Assembly (NCBI GenBank): GCA_902809825.1
Contig: LR778114.1
Coordinates: 434,001-498,000 of the forward strand
Source: Candidatus Hydrogenisulfobacillus filiaventi
GTDB taxonomy: Bacteria; Bacillota; Sulfobacillia; Sulfobacillales; R501
Reading direction: 5' to 3'
Length of the DNA stretch: 64,000 nucleotides
Made by a program: the position numbers and the translations under genes. Each line of letters opens with the position of its first letter. The first letter of the stretch is position 1. The notes beneath the pieces were generated by a model. That model saw only the letters and a list, made by a program, of their open reading frames with translations. It was not told the origin of the DNA and searched no databases. Shown piece by piece: positions 42,292 through 51,615 of the stretch.

Positions 42292-43554
42292 GTGGAGGCG
42301 ACGCAGACGGAAAAACCGGTACAGACCCCGGACGCCGCCGGCGCCCCGGGCGCGGCGCAGGCCGCGGGGCTGGTGACCATTGTGCTGGTGCTGACCTTCC
42401 TGGCGCGGGCGGATTCCTCCATGATGCAGTCCAACAACCCCCTGCTGGCCCGCCATCTGGGAGCGGGCCTGGCCGAAGTGGGGCTGCTGACCTCGGTGTA
42501 TGCCGTCAGCACCATGGCGGTCCGGTTCCTGGTCAGTGTGCGGCTGGCCCTGCCGGCGGTGCCGCGGGTGATGCGGGCGGGATTCGCCCTGCTGGTGGCG
42601 GCCGTGGGGATGGTGGCAGCCAGCCCCGGCCTCGGCTGGCTGGCGGCGGGGATCATCCTGGCCGGGGCGGCCAATGCCCTCATCATGCCCCACCTGCTGT
42701 CGCTGGCCGGAGGCCTGGCTCCGCCCGGCCGGCGGGAGGCGGTGCTGAGTTACTACTCCCTGGCCCTCTCCCTCTCCCTGGTGCTGGCCCCGGTGTTCGG
42801 GACGCTCATCCTCACCGTGGCCTCCATCCGGGCCGTGTACGGGCTGCTGGTGGCGTTCGCGGCGGTGGCGGCGGTGCTCATGTTCCGCAGTGAGCGGGCC
42901 TTGTCCGCCACCCTCGCCGCCCGCCACCCCGGGGCGGCAGACGGGCGGGTCACCCAGCCTCTGTGGCCCACCCTGCGCGCCCTCTGGCACCACCCGTATT
43001 ACCGGGCCGACTTTGCCGGCTTCCTGCTCTTCAACCTCTCCTTCACCGCGGCCATGGCCTTCGGGGGGGTGGACGTGAAGAGCCGCTTTCATCTCCCCTA
43101 CAGCGGGGTGGAGATGGTCCTGACCAGCTTCTTTGTGGCCTCCCTGCTGGGCCGGGTGGTCATCGCCCGCCGTACCCGCCGGGGCGGCCTGGCCCGCAAG
43201 CTGGACTGGATGCTGGCCTCGCTGGCCGTCGGGGGCGCCGGCCTGGTGCTCATGGGCTGGGCCCCCAGCTTAGCCGTGTTCCTGGCCGGCTTCTGGCTGC
43301 TGGCCTGGCCGCACGCGGTGCTCTTCCCCCTCATGTCCATGCGCATCGCCGGCTATGTGGAACCGGCCCAGCTGGTGGCCGCCAACACCTTGCTGCAATC
43401 CTCCTTCGACATTGCCGGGATTGCCGGCCCCCTGATCGTGGGGCTGATGGCGGTCCGGACCGGCATCGGCCCCGGCTTCTGGGCCATCGCCGTCCTGCAG
43501 GGGGTCGCGATGGGGCTGCTGTGGCCGTCACGGCGGCGGGAGACTGCGGCTTAG
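42292..43554 (+). CDS. Major facilitator superfamily transporter
   Basis: 420 residues, about 12 membrane helices; GTG start with a weak purine-rich site. FLARADSSMMQSNNPLLARH begins helix 1, and the central loop after VLMFRSERALSATLAA splits six plus six helices. The pattern resembles drug or metabolite exporters of the MFS-1 type. The substrate is not predictable. The palindromic operator over its promoter suggests inducible expression, but no adjacent regulator gene is present. Confidence 0.85.
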   Translation: MEATQTEKPVQTPDAAGAPGAAQAAGLVTIVLVLTFLARADSSMMQSNNPLLARHLGAGLAEVGLLTSVYAVSTMAVRFLVSVRLALPAVPRVMRAGFALLVAAVGMVAASPGLGWLAAGIILAGAANALIMPHLLSLAGGLAPPGRREAVLSYYSLALSLSLVLAPVFGTLILTVASIRAVYGLLVAFAAVAAVLMFRSERALSATLAARHPGAADGRVTQPLWPTLRALWHHPYYRADFAGFLLFNLSFTAAMAFGGVDVKSRFHLPYSGVEMVLTSFFVASLLGRVVIARRTRRGGLARKLDWMLASLAVGGAGLVLMGWAPSLAVFLAGFWLLAWPHAVLFPLMSMRIAGYVEPAQLVAANTLLQSSFDIAGIAGPLIVGLMAVRTGIGPGFWAIAVLQGVAMGLLWPSRRRETAA

Positions 43555-43610
43555 GGCCTGGCGGACCATCCGGACGGGGCTGGCCGGATGGCCCGGAACG
43601 GGTGTAGGAT

Positions 43611-43637
43611 GGAATAGTTAATGTATCAAACTATTCC
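43611..43637. promoter_or_regulatory. 27-bp palindromic operator of the ABC exporter
   Basis: GGAATAGTT and AACTATTCC are perfect 9-base arms around aatgtatca, 24 bases before the GTG start of the ATPase gene. The size fits a TetR- or GntR-like dimer site. A CCATCCGG/CCGGATGG hairpin (43566-43591) lies just upstream, after the MFS gene. Confidence 0.65.
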
Positions 43638-43660
43638 GGCGGCGACAGGGGGGCGCGGGC

Positions 43661-44635
43661 GTGGCGGCCACAGCGGCGCGGATTGTGGTCGAGGACCTCA
43701 GCAAACGGTACGGTGCCTTGGAGGCGGTCCGGGGCGTCTCCTTCTCGGTGGCCCCTCATGAGGTGTTCGGCTTTCTGGGGCCGAACGGGGCCGGCAAGAC
43801 TACCACCATCCAGATGCTGGCCACCCTGCTGCCGCCCAGCGGGGGCCGGGCGGCCATCGACGGCCTGGACGTGGTGCGCCAGCGCGGGCAGGTCCGCCAG
43901 CGCATCGGCCTCGTTTTTCAGGATCCCACCCTGGATGAGCGCCTGACCGGCTGGGAGAACCTCAAGTTCCACGGCCTCTTGTACGGGCTGTCCAGCCGGG
44001 AGGTGCGGGAACGGGCCGGGCCCCTGCTGGAGATGGTGGGGCTGTCGGATCGGGTGGGGGACCTGGTGCGGACCTATTCCGGCGGCATGAAGCGCCGTCT
44101 GGAACTGGTGCGGGGGCTCTTGCACCATCCCAAGGTGCTCTTCCTGGATGAGCCGACGGTGGGCCTGGACCCCCAGACCCGGCACCAGCTGTGGGAACAT
44201 GTGGTCACCCTGGCCCGGGAGCGGGATACCGCTGTCTTCATGACCACCCACTACATGGACGAGGCGGAACACTGCGACCGGGTGGCCATCATGGACCACG
44301 GCCGCATCGTGGCCCTGGATAGCCCCGAGGCCTTGAAACGCCAGCTGGGGCAGGAGGTCATCGTGCTCGAGCCGGCGGCGGGCGACGCAGAGCTAGCCGG
44401 GCGCCTCCAACGGGAGCTGGGCTACCCGGTGGAGGTGCAGGGCCGCGAGGTCTGGATTCACACCCCGGATGCGGGGGCGGAACTGGCACGGGTGGTGACC
44501 CTGGTCGGGCGCGTGCGGCGGGTGGAGGTGCGCCGGCCGTCGCTGGAGGACGTCTTCCTGCACCTGACCGGGCGCGCCATCCGGGAGGAGGGCCCGCAGC
44601 CCCCGGGGCGGCTGTGGCGGAGAAGGGGGGCTTGA
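43661..44635 (+). CDS. ABC exporter ATP-binding protein (DrrA-type)
   Basis: 324 residues; GTG start. Walker A is FLGPNGAGKTTTIQMLATLL, the Q-loop LVFQDPTLDERLTGWENL, the signature YSGGMKRRLELVRGLLH, Walker B VLFLDEPTVGLDPQTR and the switch His MTTHYMDEAEH. The C-terminal 90 residues, with RRVEVRRPSLEDVFLHLTG, are the DrrA-type accessory domain of antibiotic or lipid exporters. It is translationally coupled to the permease gene. Confidence 0.94.
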   Translation: MAATAARIVVEDLSKRYGALEAVRGVSFSVAPHEVFGFLGPNGAGKTTTIQMLATLLPPSGGRAAIDGLDVVRQRGQVRQRIGLVFQDPTLDERLTGWENLKFHGLLYGLSSREVRERAGPLLEMVGLSDRVGDLVRTYSGGMKRRLELVRGLLHHPKVLFLDEPTVGLDPQTRHQLWEHVVTLARERDTAVFMTTHYMDEAEHCDRVAIMDHGRIVALDSPEALKRQLGQEVIVLEPAAGDAELAGRLQRELGYPVEVQGREVWIHTPDAGAELARVVTLVGRVRRVEVRRPSLEDVFLHLTGRAIREEGPQPPGRLWRRRGA

Positions 44636-45420
44636 GGTTGCACGCCGTGCGCGGACTTTATGTCATCTGGTTGCGGGAGATCATCCGGTTCTACCGGGAA
44701 CCCTCCCGGATTGTGGGCATGATCGCCCAGCCGGTGCTCTATCTCCTCCTGGTCGGCAACGGCCTGGCTCATGCCTTCCTGCTAAAGGCGGCGCGGGGGT
44801 TCAACTACCTGCCCTTCATGTTCCCCGGCATCGTGGGCATGTCGGTGCTCTTCACCAGCGTCTTTTCCGCCGTCTCCATCGTTTGGGACCGCGAATTCGG
44901 GTTCCTGAAGGAGGTGCTGGTCAGCCCGGTCCCGCGCTGGGCCATCGCCTGGGGCAAGGGGCTGGGGGGCAGCACGGTGGCGGTGGCGCAGGGGGCGCTC
45001 ATCCTGCTCCTGGCGCCGCTGGTGCATGTCTCCCTGACCTTCGGGCGTTTCTGGGCCATGCTGGCCATCCTGGCCCTGATCGCCCTGGCGCTCAACGGTC
45101 TCGGCCTGGCCATCGCCTCGCGCATGACCTCCCTGCAAGGTTTCCAGGTGGTGATGAACTTCCTGGTCATGCCCCTTTTCTTCCTGAGCGGGGCGCTGTA
45201 CCCCCTTAAGCTGATGCCCGGCTGGCTCAAGGCCCTCATGCGCATCGACCCGCTCACCTACGGGGTGGACGGCCTGCGGCACGTGCTCTACCCGTCCGCC
45301 CTCGAGGTCCGCGCCTTCACCCAGTTCCCCCTCGGCACCGACCTCACGGTGACGGCGGCCTTCATGGTGGCGCTGCTGGCCATCGCGACCTGGGCGTTCC
45401 AGGCCTCGCGGCAGGTCTAG
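44632..45420 (+). CDS. ABC-2 type exporter permease (DrrB/NodJ-like)
   Basis: About 262 residues with six membrane helices. I place the start at TTG 44632, which overlaps the ATPase stop as TTGA; GTG at 44614 or TTG at 44638 are alternatives. IWLREIIRFYREPSRIVGMI and FSAVSIVWDREFGFLKEVLV, then MPLFFLSGALYPL near the end, are the ABC-2 permease signature. With the ATPase it makes an efflux pump of unknown substrate. Confidence 0.9.
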   Translation: MRLHAVRGLYVIWLREIIRFYREPSRIVGMIAQPVLYLLLVGNGLAHAFLLKAARGFNYLPFMFPGIVGMSVLFTSVFSAVSIVWDREFGFLKEVLVSPVPRWAIAWGKGLGGSTVAVAQGALILLLAPLVHVSLTFGRFWAMLAILALIALALNGLGLAIASRMTSLQGFQVVMNFLVMPLFFLSGALYPLKLMPGWLKALMRIDPLTYGVDGLRHVLYPSALEVRAFTQFPLGTDLTVTAAFMVALLAIATWAFQASRQV

Positions 45421-46567
45421 GGCAGGCCCGCCCGGGGGCGCCACCAGGCCCACCACTGCCGGCGGCGGCCCTTGCCGGCCGTGGCCCGGTAGAGGGCGCG
45501 GTCAGCGTGGTGCAGCAGGCACGTCACGTCGCCCGGGTCGGCGGGGTACCAGGTGAGGCCGAGGCTCATGGGCAGGGCACGGGAGCGCCCGTCCGGGAAG
45601 GGGCAGTGCCTCAGGGCCTCGGCCAGGCGGTCCGGCAGCCAGGGGGTGCCACCACCGCCATGGGGGCCGTCACCACCAGCACGAACGCATCCCCGCCCAG
45701 GCGCGCGACATCATCCTCCTCCCGCACCGCCCGCCGCAGCCGGCGGGCGGCCTCCTTCAGCCCCGCCTCCCCGCTGCCGTCGGCGGCGGTGCGGGCCCGC
45801 GTCCGGGCATCCTCCAGGGTCAGGCGGTTGGGCAGTCCGGTCAGGGGGTCGTGCCGGGCCACGTAGTACTGGAGCTGGTGCTCCTGATACAAGGCCTGGC
45901 GCGCGTCGCGGTCGTCCAGACCCCACCCCGGCAGACGCCCGATCTGGGATCGGGACGGCCAAACCAGGCGGCCTGAAAGAGGCCGCTGCCCGCGAGCCGC
46001 CGGCAGGTCCGCCGCCGCAGCCGTGCCTCGTCGGGGGTGCGGACCACGGCGTCGCTCACGGCGGCCAGCGCCCGGTAGAGCCCCTGCAGGCGGGTCAGGT
46101 GCTGCACGGTGGCCGAGAGGCGAGCCTCGGTCGCCTCCAGCCGGCGGGTGAGGGCGATGCGGTCCAGCACCTGGCCCAGGTCTTCGGCAATGACGGCCAG
46201 CAGGGCCCGGCGCTCGGGGGTGCAGACGCCGGGGTCAGAGTGCCGCAGCCAGACTTCCGCCACCCGCCGCCCCTGGTGCAGCACCGGCAGCAGGATGGTC
46301 AGGGGGCGTCCTCCGCCGCCGGCGGCCGACACAAGGGGGGCCGGCTGCAGGCGGACGCGGCCGCCGCCAGGGGGTGGCCGATCTCCGCAGGGCGGCGCCC
46401 CGTCTGCGGCCCGGCTCGGGGTCCCCGGTTTCGGCCTGCCAGGTGCCGGCCGGCCCCGCCGGAACCCGCACCCCCGCCCAGAGCGGATGGAAGACCTCCT
46501 CCAGCCGGCGGCAGGCCTTCTGCCAGAGGGCCCGGACCTCCGGCTCTAGCGCCTCCTCCCCGCTCAC
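45417..46567 (-). pseudogene. Frameshifted GAF-GGDEF gene
   Basis: Pieces of one protein lie in different frames on the minus strand. They are MSGEEALEPEVRALWQKACR from 46567; GRRPAEIGHPLAAA near 46370; a GAF-like part (LTILLPVLHQGRRVAEVWLR ... FQAAWFGRPDP) to about 45950; HDPLTGLPNRLTLEDA with RLGGDAFVLVVTAP to about 45660; and the GGDEF tail (MSLGLTWYPADPG, HHADRALYRATAGKGRRR) to the stop at 45417. At least three frame changes are needed. GGDEF itself reads GGDAF, so cyclase activity was probably lost first. A TATAAT (46610-46615) may be its old promoter. Sequencing error in GC-rich runs is the alternative. Confidence 0.85.
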
Positions 46568-46660
46568 CCCGTCCGTTCCCCCTCCGCCTGCCGGATCTTG
46601 TCGCGGGAAATTATACCGGGCGGGGCATCCGCCTGACAGGCGGGACCGGACGGATCGGGG

Positions 46661-47533
46661 TCAGGCGAAACGGTCCAGCAGACGGTGCCAGCGCCCGGCG
46701 TCCATCCCCAGAGGCTGCGTCACCAGCGGTGCCGGCGGGAAGCCGGGCAGCCGCTCCTCAAAGGGGACGGAGCCCGGGTCCCGGTAGAGGAGGCCGGTCA
46801 CCAGTTCCCCCGTTTCCAGCAAGCGGGCCAGCGCCTGCCCGCGGTCGCTGGGGTCGTAGGCGGGGTCGGCGTCGAGGTCGGTGAGATGGGCCTTGTACCA
46901 GTCATAGGTATTGAGGCGGTTGTAGGTGACGCAGGGGGAGAGCACGTTGACCAGCGCGAAGCCGGGATGGCGCAGGGCCCCGGTCAGCAGCCGCACCAGC
47001 TGCGGCTGCCAGGCGGAGAAGCCCTGGGCCACATAGGTGGCGCCGGCGGCCACCGCCAGGCTGAGGGGCCGCACTGGGGCCTCCGGGGGGCCGGCCGGCT
47101 CCGCGCGGGTGCTGAAGCCGGGTGGGGCGGTGGGGGAGGCCTGGCCCTTGGTGAGCCCGTAGACGCGGTTGTCCATCACCACCAGGGTGAGGTCGGGATT
47201 GCGGCGCACGGCATGCAGGAAGTGTCCCATGCCGATGGCGTAGGCGTCGCCGTCCCCGGCCGCCGCCACCACCGTGAGGCCGCGGTTGGCCAGCTTCACC
47301 CCCAGGGCGGCGGGCAGGGTACGTCCATGGGTGACGTGCAGGTTGTAGGTGTTCAGGTAGTTGCCGATCTTGCCCGAGCAGCCGATGCCGGCGATGAGGG
47401 CGGTGCGGGCGGGGTCCGCTCCCACCGCCGTCAGGGCCTTCTCCAGCGCGGCCAGGACCCCGAAATCCCCGCAGCCGGGGCACCACCAGGCCTTCTCCTC
47501 CGTCCGCCAGGCGTTCAGGGGCGTGTCCATCAC
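46661..47533 (-). CDS. korB: 2-oxoacid:ferredoxin oxidoreductase beta subunit
   Basis: 290 residues; GTG start overlapping the korA stop by four bases, with GGAGG seven bases upstream. WWCPGCGDFGVLAALEKAL, GIGCSGKIGNYLNTYNLHV and AAAGDGDAYAIGMGHFLHA are the thiamine-diphosphate and cluster-binding regions of the two-subunit KorAB type (2-oxoglutarate or pyruvate). The three Cys (CPGC and GIGCSG) plus Cys in VLSPCVTYNRL ligate one 4Fe-4S cluster. It reduces ferredoxin while releasing CO2, or runs in reverse. Confidence 0.93.
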   Translation of the reverse strand: MMDTPLNAWRTEEKAWWCPGCGDFGVLAALEKALTAVGADPARTALIAGIGCSGKIGNYLNTYNLHVTHGRTLPAALGVKLANRGLTVVAAAGDGDAYAIGMGHFLHAVRRNPDLTLVVMDNRVYGLTKGQASPTAPPGFSTRAEPAGPPEAPVRPLSLAVAAGATYVAQGFSAWQPQLVRLLTGALRHPGFALVNVLSPCVTYNRLNTYDWYKAHLTDLDADPAYDPSDRGQALARLLETGELVTGLLYRDPGSVPFEERLPGFPPAPLVTQPLGMDAGRWHRLLDRFA

Positions 47534-49263
47534 CGCGTCACCTCCAACACCTGTCCTTGGGCCACCGCCTCCGCCACCGCCGCGGCGGTGAAGGGCTGTC
47601 CGTCATAGCGGCGCAGGCTCCGGAAGCGCCCGTCGGTGAGGCCGTGGCGGGCGAGGAGCCCCAACAGCTGGCCGGTGGCGTTTTCCTCCACCACCACCAC
47701 TTCCCGGGCCGGGGCCAGGGCCTCCCGGACGGCGGCCGTGTCGAGGGGGGCCAGGGTGCGCGGCCAGATCACCCGCACCGGTCCCTGCCCGGCTGCCTCC
47801 AGGAGGCGGCGGGCCTCGCGGAGGGCGCCGGTGACCGAGCCCATGCCCAACAGCACCAGGGGCGCCGCCGCCGGGCCCTCGCCCGCCAGCGGCCGGCGCA
47901 GGCGGTGCACCGCTTCCAGCTTGCGCAGGCGCTTGCCCATCATGCGGGTGCGGTTGCCCGGGTCCTCGTCCACCCGTCCAGCGGGGCCGTGCTCGGCGCC
48001 GGTGGCCAGGTACTGGCCTCCGGCCTCCCCCGGCAGGGTGCGGGGGGAGATGCCGTCGGCCGTGAACCGGTAGCGGAGGAAGGGGTCCGGGGGGGGCTGC
48101 ACCAAGCGCCCCCGCCGGATGGGCACCGGCCCGCTGAGGGCGCTGCGGGGCACACTCACCTTCCACAAGGCCAGGGCCAGGTCGGAGGCGATCAGCACCG
48201 GGGTCTGGAACTCCTCGGCCAAGTTGAAGGCCTCGACGGCGTCCTGGAAGGCCTCCTCCACCGTCCCCGGGCTCAGGACGATGCGGGGGCCCTCTCCGTG
48301 GCCGCCGTAGATGAGGGCATCCAGGTCCGACTGTTCCTCCCGGGTGGGCATGCCGGTGGAGGGGCCGCTGCGCTGGGTATCCACCACCACCACCGGGATC
48401 TCCGCCATCGACGCCAGGCCCAGGGCCTCCTGCATGAGGGAGAGGCCGGGTCCGGAGGTGGCGGTCATGGCCCGCACCCCGGCGAAGCCGGCCCCGATGG
48501 CGGCGGTGATGGAGGCCAGCTCATCCTCCATCTGCACCACCGCCCCGCCCATTTCCGGGAACCAGCCCGCCAGCATCTCCATGATGTCGGTGGCGGGGGT
48601 GATGGGGTAGGCGAACAGGAGCCGGCAGCCGGCGGCCAGCGCCCCCAGGGCGATGGCCTGGTTGCCGGTGAGGAGCAGGCGGCCGTTGGGCCCCGGCGGG
48701 GCCGGGAGCAGGCCCGGGCCTGCCGGCACCGCCCGGTAGCCGGCCAGGAAGGCGGTGCGGTTGGCGGTGAGGAGAGCCTCCCCTTTGCGCCCGAACTTGC
48801 GTGCCAGTTCCGCCAGGAACGGCCGCGGGTCGAGGCCCAGCAGGGCGGCTGAGGCTCCCAGGGCCACCACGTTGCGGGTGAGCGGGGACCCCGCGGCCCG
48901 TGCCAGGGCCGTCAGGGGCACCGCCACCACCTGTTCCGGACGCAGGCCGGCGGGCAGGGTGGCCGGCGTTTCCGTCACCACCCGACCCCCCGCGGATAAG
49001 GCCCCGGCGTGGCGGGTGAGCGTCTCGGGGTTGAGGGCCACCAGCAGGTCGACGGCGGCAGCGGCCGCTGCCGCCGGCCGGGTGCCCAGGCGCACCGTGT
49101 AGGCCGTGTGGCCGCCTTTGATGCGCGAGGAGAAGCTGCGGTAGCCGTAGACGAAATAGCCGGCGCGGTTGGCCACAGTGGCCAGGAGATCGCCGGTCGA
49201 GTCGATGCCGTCGCCCTGTTCGCCGCCGATGCGCCAGGCGAAGAGGTCCCGCGCGGTGGTCAT
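47530..49263 (-). CDS. korA: 2-oxoacid:ferredoxin oxidoreductase alpha subunit (gamma-alpha fusion)
   Basis: 577 residues. The N-terminal 190 residues form the gamma domain (WRIGGEQGDGIDSTGDLLAT, GYRSFSSRIKGGHTAYTVR) and the rest is the alpha domain (GNQAIALGALAAGCRLLFAY, YPITPATDIMEMLAGWFPEM, TATSGPGLSLMQEALGLASM). This is the KorA architecture. Substrate preference between 2-oxoglutarate and pyruvate is not settled by sequence. Divergent from a LysR regulator gene, with a LysR-type site in between. Confidence 0.94.
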   Translation of the reverse strand: MTTARDLFAWRIGGEQGDGIDSTGDLLATVANRAGYFVYGYRSFSSRIKGGHTAYTVRLGTRPAAAAAAAVDLLVALNPETLTRHAGALSAGGRVVTETPATLPAGLRPEQVVAVPLTALARAAGSPLTRNVVALGASAALLGLDPRPFLAELARKFGRKGEALLTANRTAFLAGYRAVPAGPGLLPAPPGPNGRLLLTGNQAIALGALAAGCRLLFAYPITPATDIMEMLAGWFPEMGGAVVQMEDELASITAAIGAGFAGVRAMTATSGPGLSLMQEALGLASMAEIPVVVVDTQRSGPSTGMPTREEQSDLDALIYGGHGEGPRIVLSPGTVEEAFQDAVEAFNLAEEFQTPVLIASDLALALWKVSVPRSALSGPVPIRRGRLVQPPPDPFLRYRFTADGISPRTLPGEAGGQYLATGAEHGPAGRVDEDPGNRTRMMGKRLRKLEAVHRLRRPLAGEGPAAAPLVLLGMGSVTGALREARRLLEAAGQGPVRVIWPRTLAPLDTAAVREALAPAREVVVVEENATGQLLGLLARHGLTDGRFRSLRRYDGQPFTAAAVAEAVAQGQVLEVTR

Positions 49264-49351
49264 GGTGTTGCGCCTCCCGTCGGCGGCCGTTCCGGGGCCG
49301 CCTTCCGGCTACCACTCTAGCCCCGGGGTTTCCCTCCGGAGCTGCCGTTTT

Positions 49352-49368
49352 GTTATGGTGTGCATAAC
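49352..49368. promoter_or_regulatory. LysR-type binding site between korA and the lysR gene
   Basis: GTTATG-gtgtg-CATAAC is a perfect palindrome and fits the T-N11-A rule for LysR-type regulators. It lies 31 bases before the LysR start and 89 bases before korA. Confidence 0.7.
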
Positions 49369-49398
49369 CAGCGGGAATCGTACGGCGGGGAGGCCCCG

Positions 49399-50322
49399 AT
49401 GATTCAGAACCTGCGCACCTTTGTCCGTGTGGTGGAGGCCGGCAGCCTGACCCGGGCGGCCGGTGACCTGCACCTCTCGCAGCCGGCGGTCACCAAGCAG
49501 CTGCAGGCCCTGGAGGCGGAATTTGGGTCCCGGCTGCTGGTGCGGGAGCACCACCGGGTACGCCCAACCCTCGGCGGGGAGGCGCTCTACCGCTACGCCC
49601 GCCGGCTGCTCGCCCTCTACGACCAGGCCCGGGCGGCGGTTGCCGAACTGGAGGAGCCCGGGCGGGGGGAGGTGGCGGTGGGGGCGGTCAGCACCGTGGC
49701 CCTCTACACCCTGCCCCCGGTGCTGCTGGACTTTAGCCGGCGCTATCCGCAGGTACGCCTGCATGTCCGCATCGGCGACATCGCGGAAACGGTGCAGCTG
49801 GTGCGGCGGGGGGAGGTGGGCCTGGCCCTGGTCACGGTGCCGGTGGAGCAGGCGGGCCTCCTCTCCGTTCCCCTGTTTGACGACCCGGTGCGCCTGGTGG
49901 CGGCGCCGGCGCGGGCCCGGCATCTGCCCCGCCCGCTGGAGGCCGCGGCGCTGTCGGAGCTGGAGTTCATCTCCTATCAGACGCCGAGCCGGTTCCGCAG
50001 CTTTGTGGACGGCATGCTGGAACAGCGCGGCATCATCCCGGCCGTGCGCATGGAGTTCAACAGCCACGAGGCGGTGAAGGGGATGGTGAAAGCGGGGCTG
50101 GGGGTGGCGATGGTGCCGGAGTCGGTGGTGCGGGAGGACCTGGCCCGCGGGGAGCTGGTGGCCCTCGAGGTGCAGGGGCTGCCGCCTCTGGTCCGCACCA
50201 CCTCCCTGCTGCTGCCCCGGGAGGGGGAGCCGGCCCGCTTGGTGGCAGCCCTGGCGGAGACGGTGCTGGAGCATTTCGGCGTGCGGGCACGGCTTCCCTG
50301 GGCCGGCGGCGGGGAGGGCTAG
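49399..50322 (+). CDS. LysR-family transcriptional regulator
   Basis: 307 residues; ATG at 49399 behind GGGGAGG. The winged helix-turn-helix (LRTFVRVVEAGSLTRAAGDL, HLSQPAVTKQLQALEAEFGS) is followed by the periplasmic-binding-like effector domain (from about residue 90, GEVAVGAVSTVALYTLPPVL). It resembles CysB/CbbR-group activators. It is divergent from korAB and the shared palindrome suggests that it controls korAB and itself. The effector is unknown. Confidence 0.93.
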   Translation: MIQNLRTFVRVVEAGSLTRAAGDLHLSQPAVTKQLQALEAEFGSRLLVREHHRVRPTLGGEALYRYARRLLALYDQARAAVAELEEPGRGEVAVGAVSTVALYTLPPVLLDFSRRYPQVRLHVRIGDIAETVQLVRRGEVGLALVTVPVEQAGLLSVPLFDDPVRLVAAPARARHLPRPLEAAALSELEFISYQTPSRFRSFVDGMLEQRGIIPAVRMEFNSHEAVKGMVKAGLGVAMVPESVVREDLARGELVALEVQGLPPLVRTTSLLLPREGEPARLVAALAETVLEHFGVRARLPWAGGGEG

Positions 50323-50735
50323 CCGGGGGGCGGGGCCAGCTTGGCGCGGGCGGCCGCCAGGAAGCGGTCCCCGTCCACCAGCTGCTGGGTGAGCCGCCCG
50401 CGGGCAACCAGCTCCCGGTCCCGGGCCTCCAGCCCCCATTCTAGCCGCCAGCCGTCCTGAGCCTCCAGGGTGGCGGTGACTTCCACCTGCAGGCCGATGG
50501 GGGTTGGGCGCAGGTGCCAGATCTCCATGTGCACCCCGACGATGAGGTAGCCGGGGGGCACGTAGGGCAGGGCCGCCTCCGCCGCTGCCTGCTCCCAGAG
50601 GTCGAGCAGCACGGGCGTGGCCAGCACGTGGGCGGGGGTGGGATTGCCGGCCGCTACCGCACTCATGGCCGCGGTCACGGTCCGCTCCAGGCGGCCGCGG
50701 AGGCCGGCCGGCAGGCGGGGCGGGGTCAGGCCCAT
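50319..50735 (-). CDS. FlK-like acyl-CoA thioesterase
   Basis: 138 residues from ATG 50735, which overlaps the yktB stop by ten bases. HotDog fold: TPAHVLATPVLLDLWEQAAA carries the Thr/Glu-type active-site helix and VGVHMEIWHLRPTPIGLQVE the catalytic-His strand of fluoroacetyl-CoA thioesterase-like proteins. RLTQQLVDGDRFLA closes the fold. The true substrate is likely a toxic or stalled acyl-CoA. The 3' end overlaps the convergent lysR gene by four bases. Confidence 0.78.
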   Translation of the reverse strand: MGLTPPRLPAGLRGRLERTVTAAMSAVAAGNPTPAHVLATPVLLDLWEQAAAEAALPYVPPGYLIVGVHMEIWHLRPTPIGLQVEVTATLEAQDGWRLEWGLEARDRELVARGRLTQQLVDGDRFLAAARAKLAPPPG

Positions 50736-51385
50736 GAGGCGGCCTCCGGTTCCCGGCCCACGGTGCCCCAATAGAGGGGGGCCAAATGGCGGCAGATCGC
50801 CAGGCTGCGCTCGACCAGGGCGGGGGAGGCCACCAGGGGATTCTGGCCGGGAATCTCCACCCCCACCGTGAAGCCCCGCGTCTTGAGGCGGGTGGCCTCG
50901 AGAATGCGGGCGAAGGCGGATTCGTCGATGCGGCTGATGGGATAGGGCTCATCCCCGTGGTCAGAACGGAACCAGAAGATCGGGTCGGGGTCGTGGAGGT
51001 CGGCGAAGACCGCCCGCCCGCGGCGGGCGAGGAGTTCCAGTAGGCGGGGCTTGTCGTCCACCCCTTCCGGCTTCAGGACGAAGCGCACGAAGACACCCCG
51101 CCGGCTGAGGCCCACCTCGAAGTGGGCATACCGCTTGTAGCCCCGGGGGGAACGGGAGAAGGAGACCCAGGTGTCCTCCGGGGGATTGACGCGCCGGCGT
51201 GCGTGGCTGGCCACGTGGGGGATCATCTCATGGCCGATGATGGCGCTCAGCTCCGGTGCCATGTCGTCACCCAGCACCATCAGCTTCGGGCGGATGCGCA
51301 TGCGCAGGGCGCTCATGCGGTCATGGAAACCGGGAACGGAAAAAACAGCAAAATCGGCCGGCTCGAAGCCGGGAAAGGCATACAT
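50726..51385 (-). CDS. DUF1054 / YktB family protein
   Basis: 219 residues. FEPADFAVFSVPGFHDRM, HVASHARRRVNPPEDTWVSF and RGYKRYAHFEVGLSRRGVFV match the UPF0637 (YktB) family of Bacillota, whose function is unknown. The start is ATG at 51385 with GGAGG in the preceding AAGGAGGGATGGC. A possible TATCCT -10 lies at 51441-51446. It supports a Bacillota origin for the window. Confidence 0.88.
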   Translation of the reverse strand: MYAFPGFEPADFAVFSVPGFHDRMSALRMRIRPKLMVLGDDMAPELSAIIGHEMIPHVASHARRRVNPPEDTWVSFSRSPRGYKRYAHFEVGLSRRGVFVRFVLKPEGVDDKPRLLELLARRGRAVFADLHDPDPIFWFRSDHGDEPYPISRIDESAFARILEATRLKTRGFTVGVEIPGQNPLVASPALVERSLAICRHLAPLYWGTVGREPEAASWA

Positions 51386-51615
51386 GCCATCCCTCCTTAA
51401 GGCGCGGCCGCAGGGCCGGGGTGAGGAGAATTCTGGAACCAGGATAGTCCCCGCGGCTGCCGGCGTCCAGTGTCCCAGTGCCTGAAGGCAACGGGACCCC
51501 GGCCCGGGCCGGGCGGCGGGCGGGAATGGACCGTCCGGCCCGGGCTCGGCAATTGACCGGGGGCCCGGGCCATGGGATGATCGGGCCCGGAAACCCGACG
51601 GGAAGGGGAGCGGGG

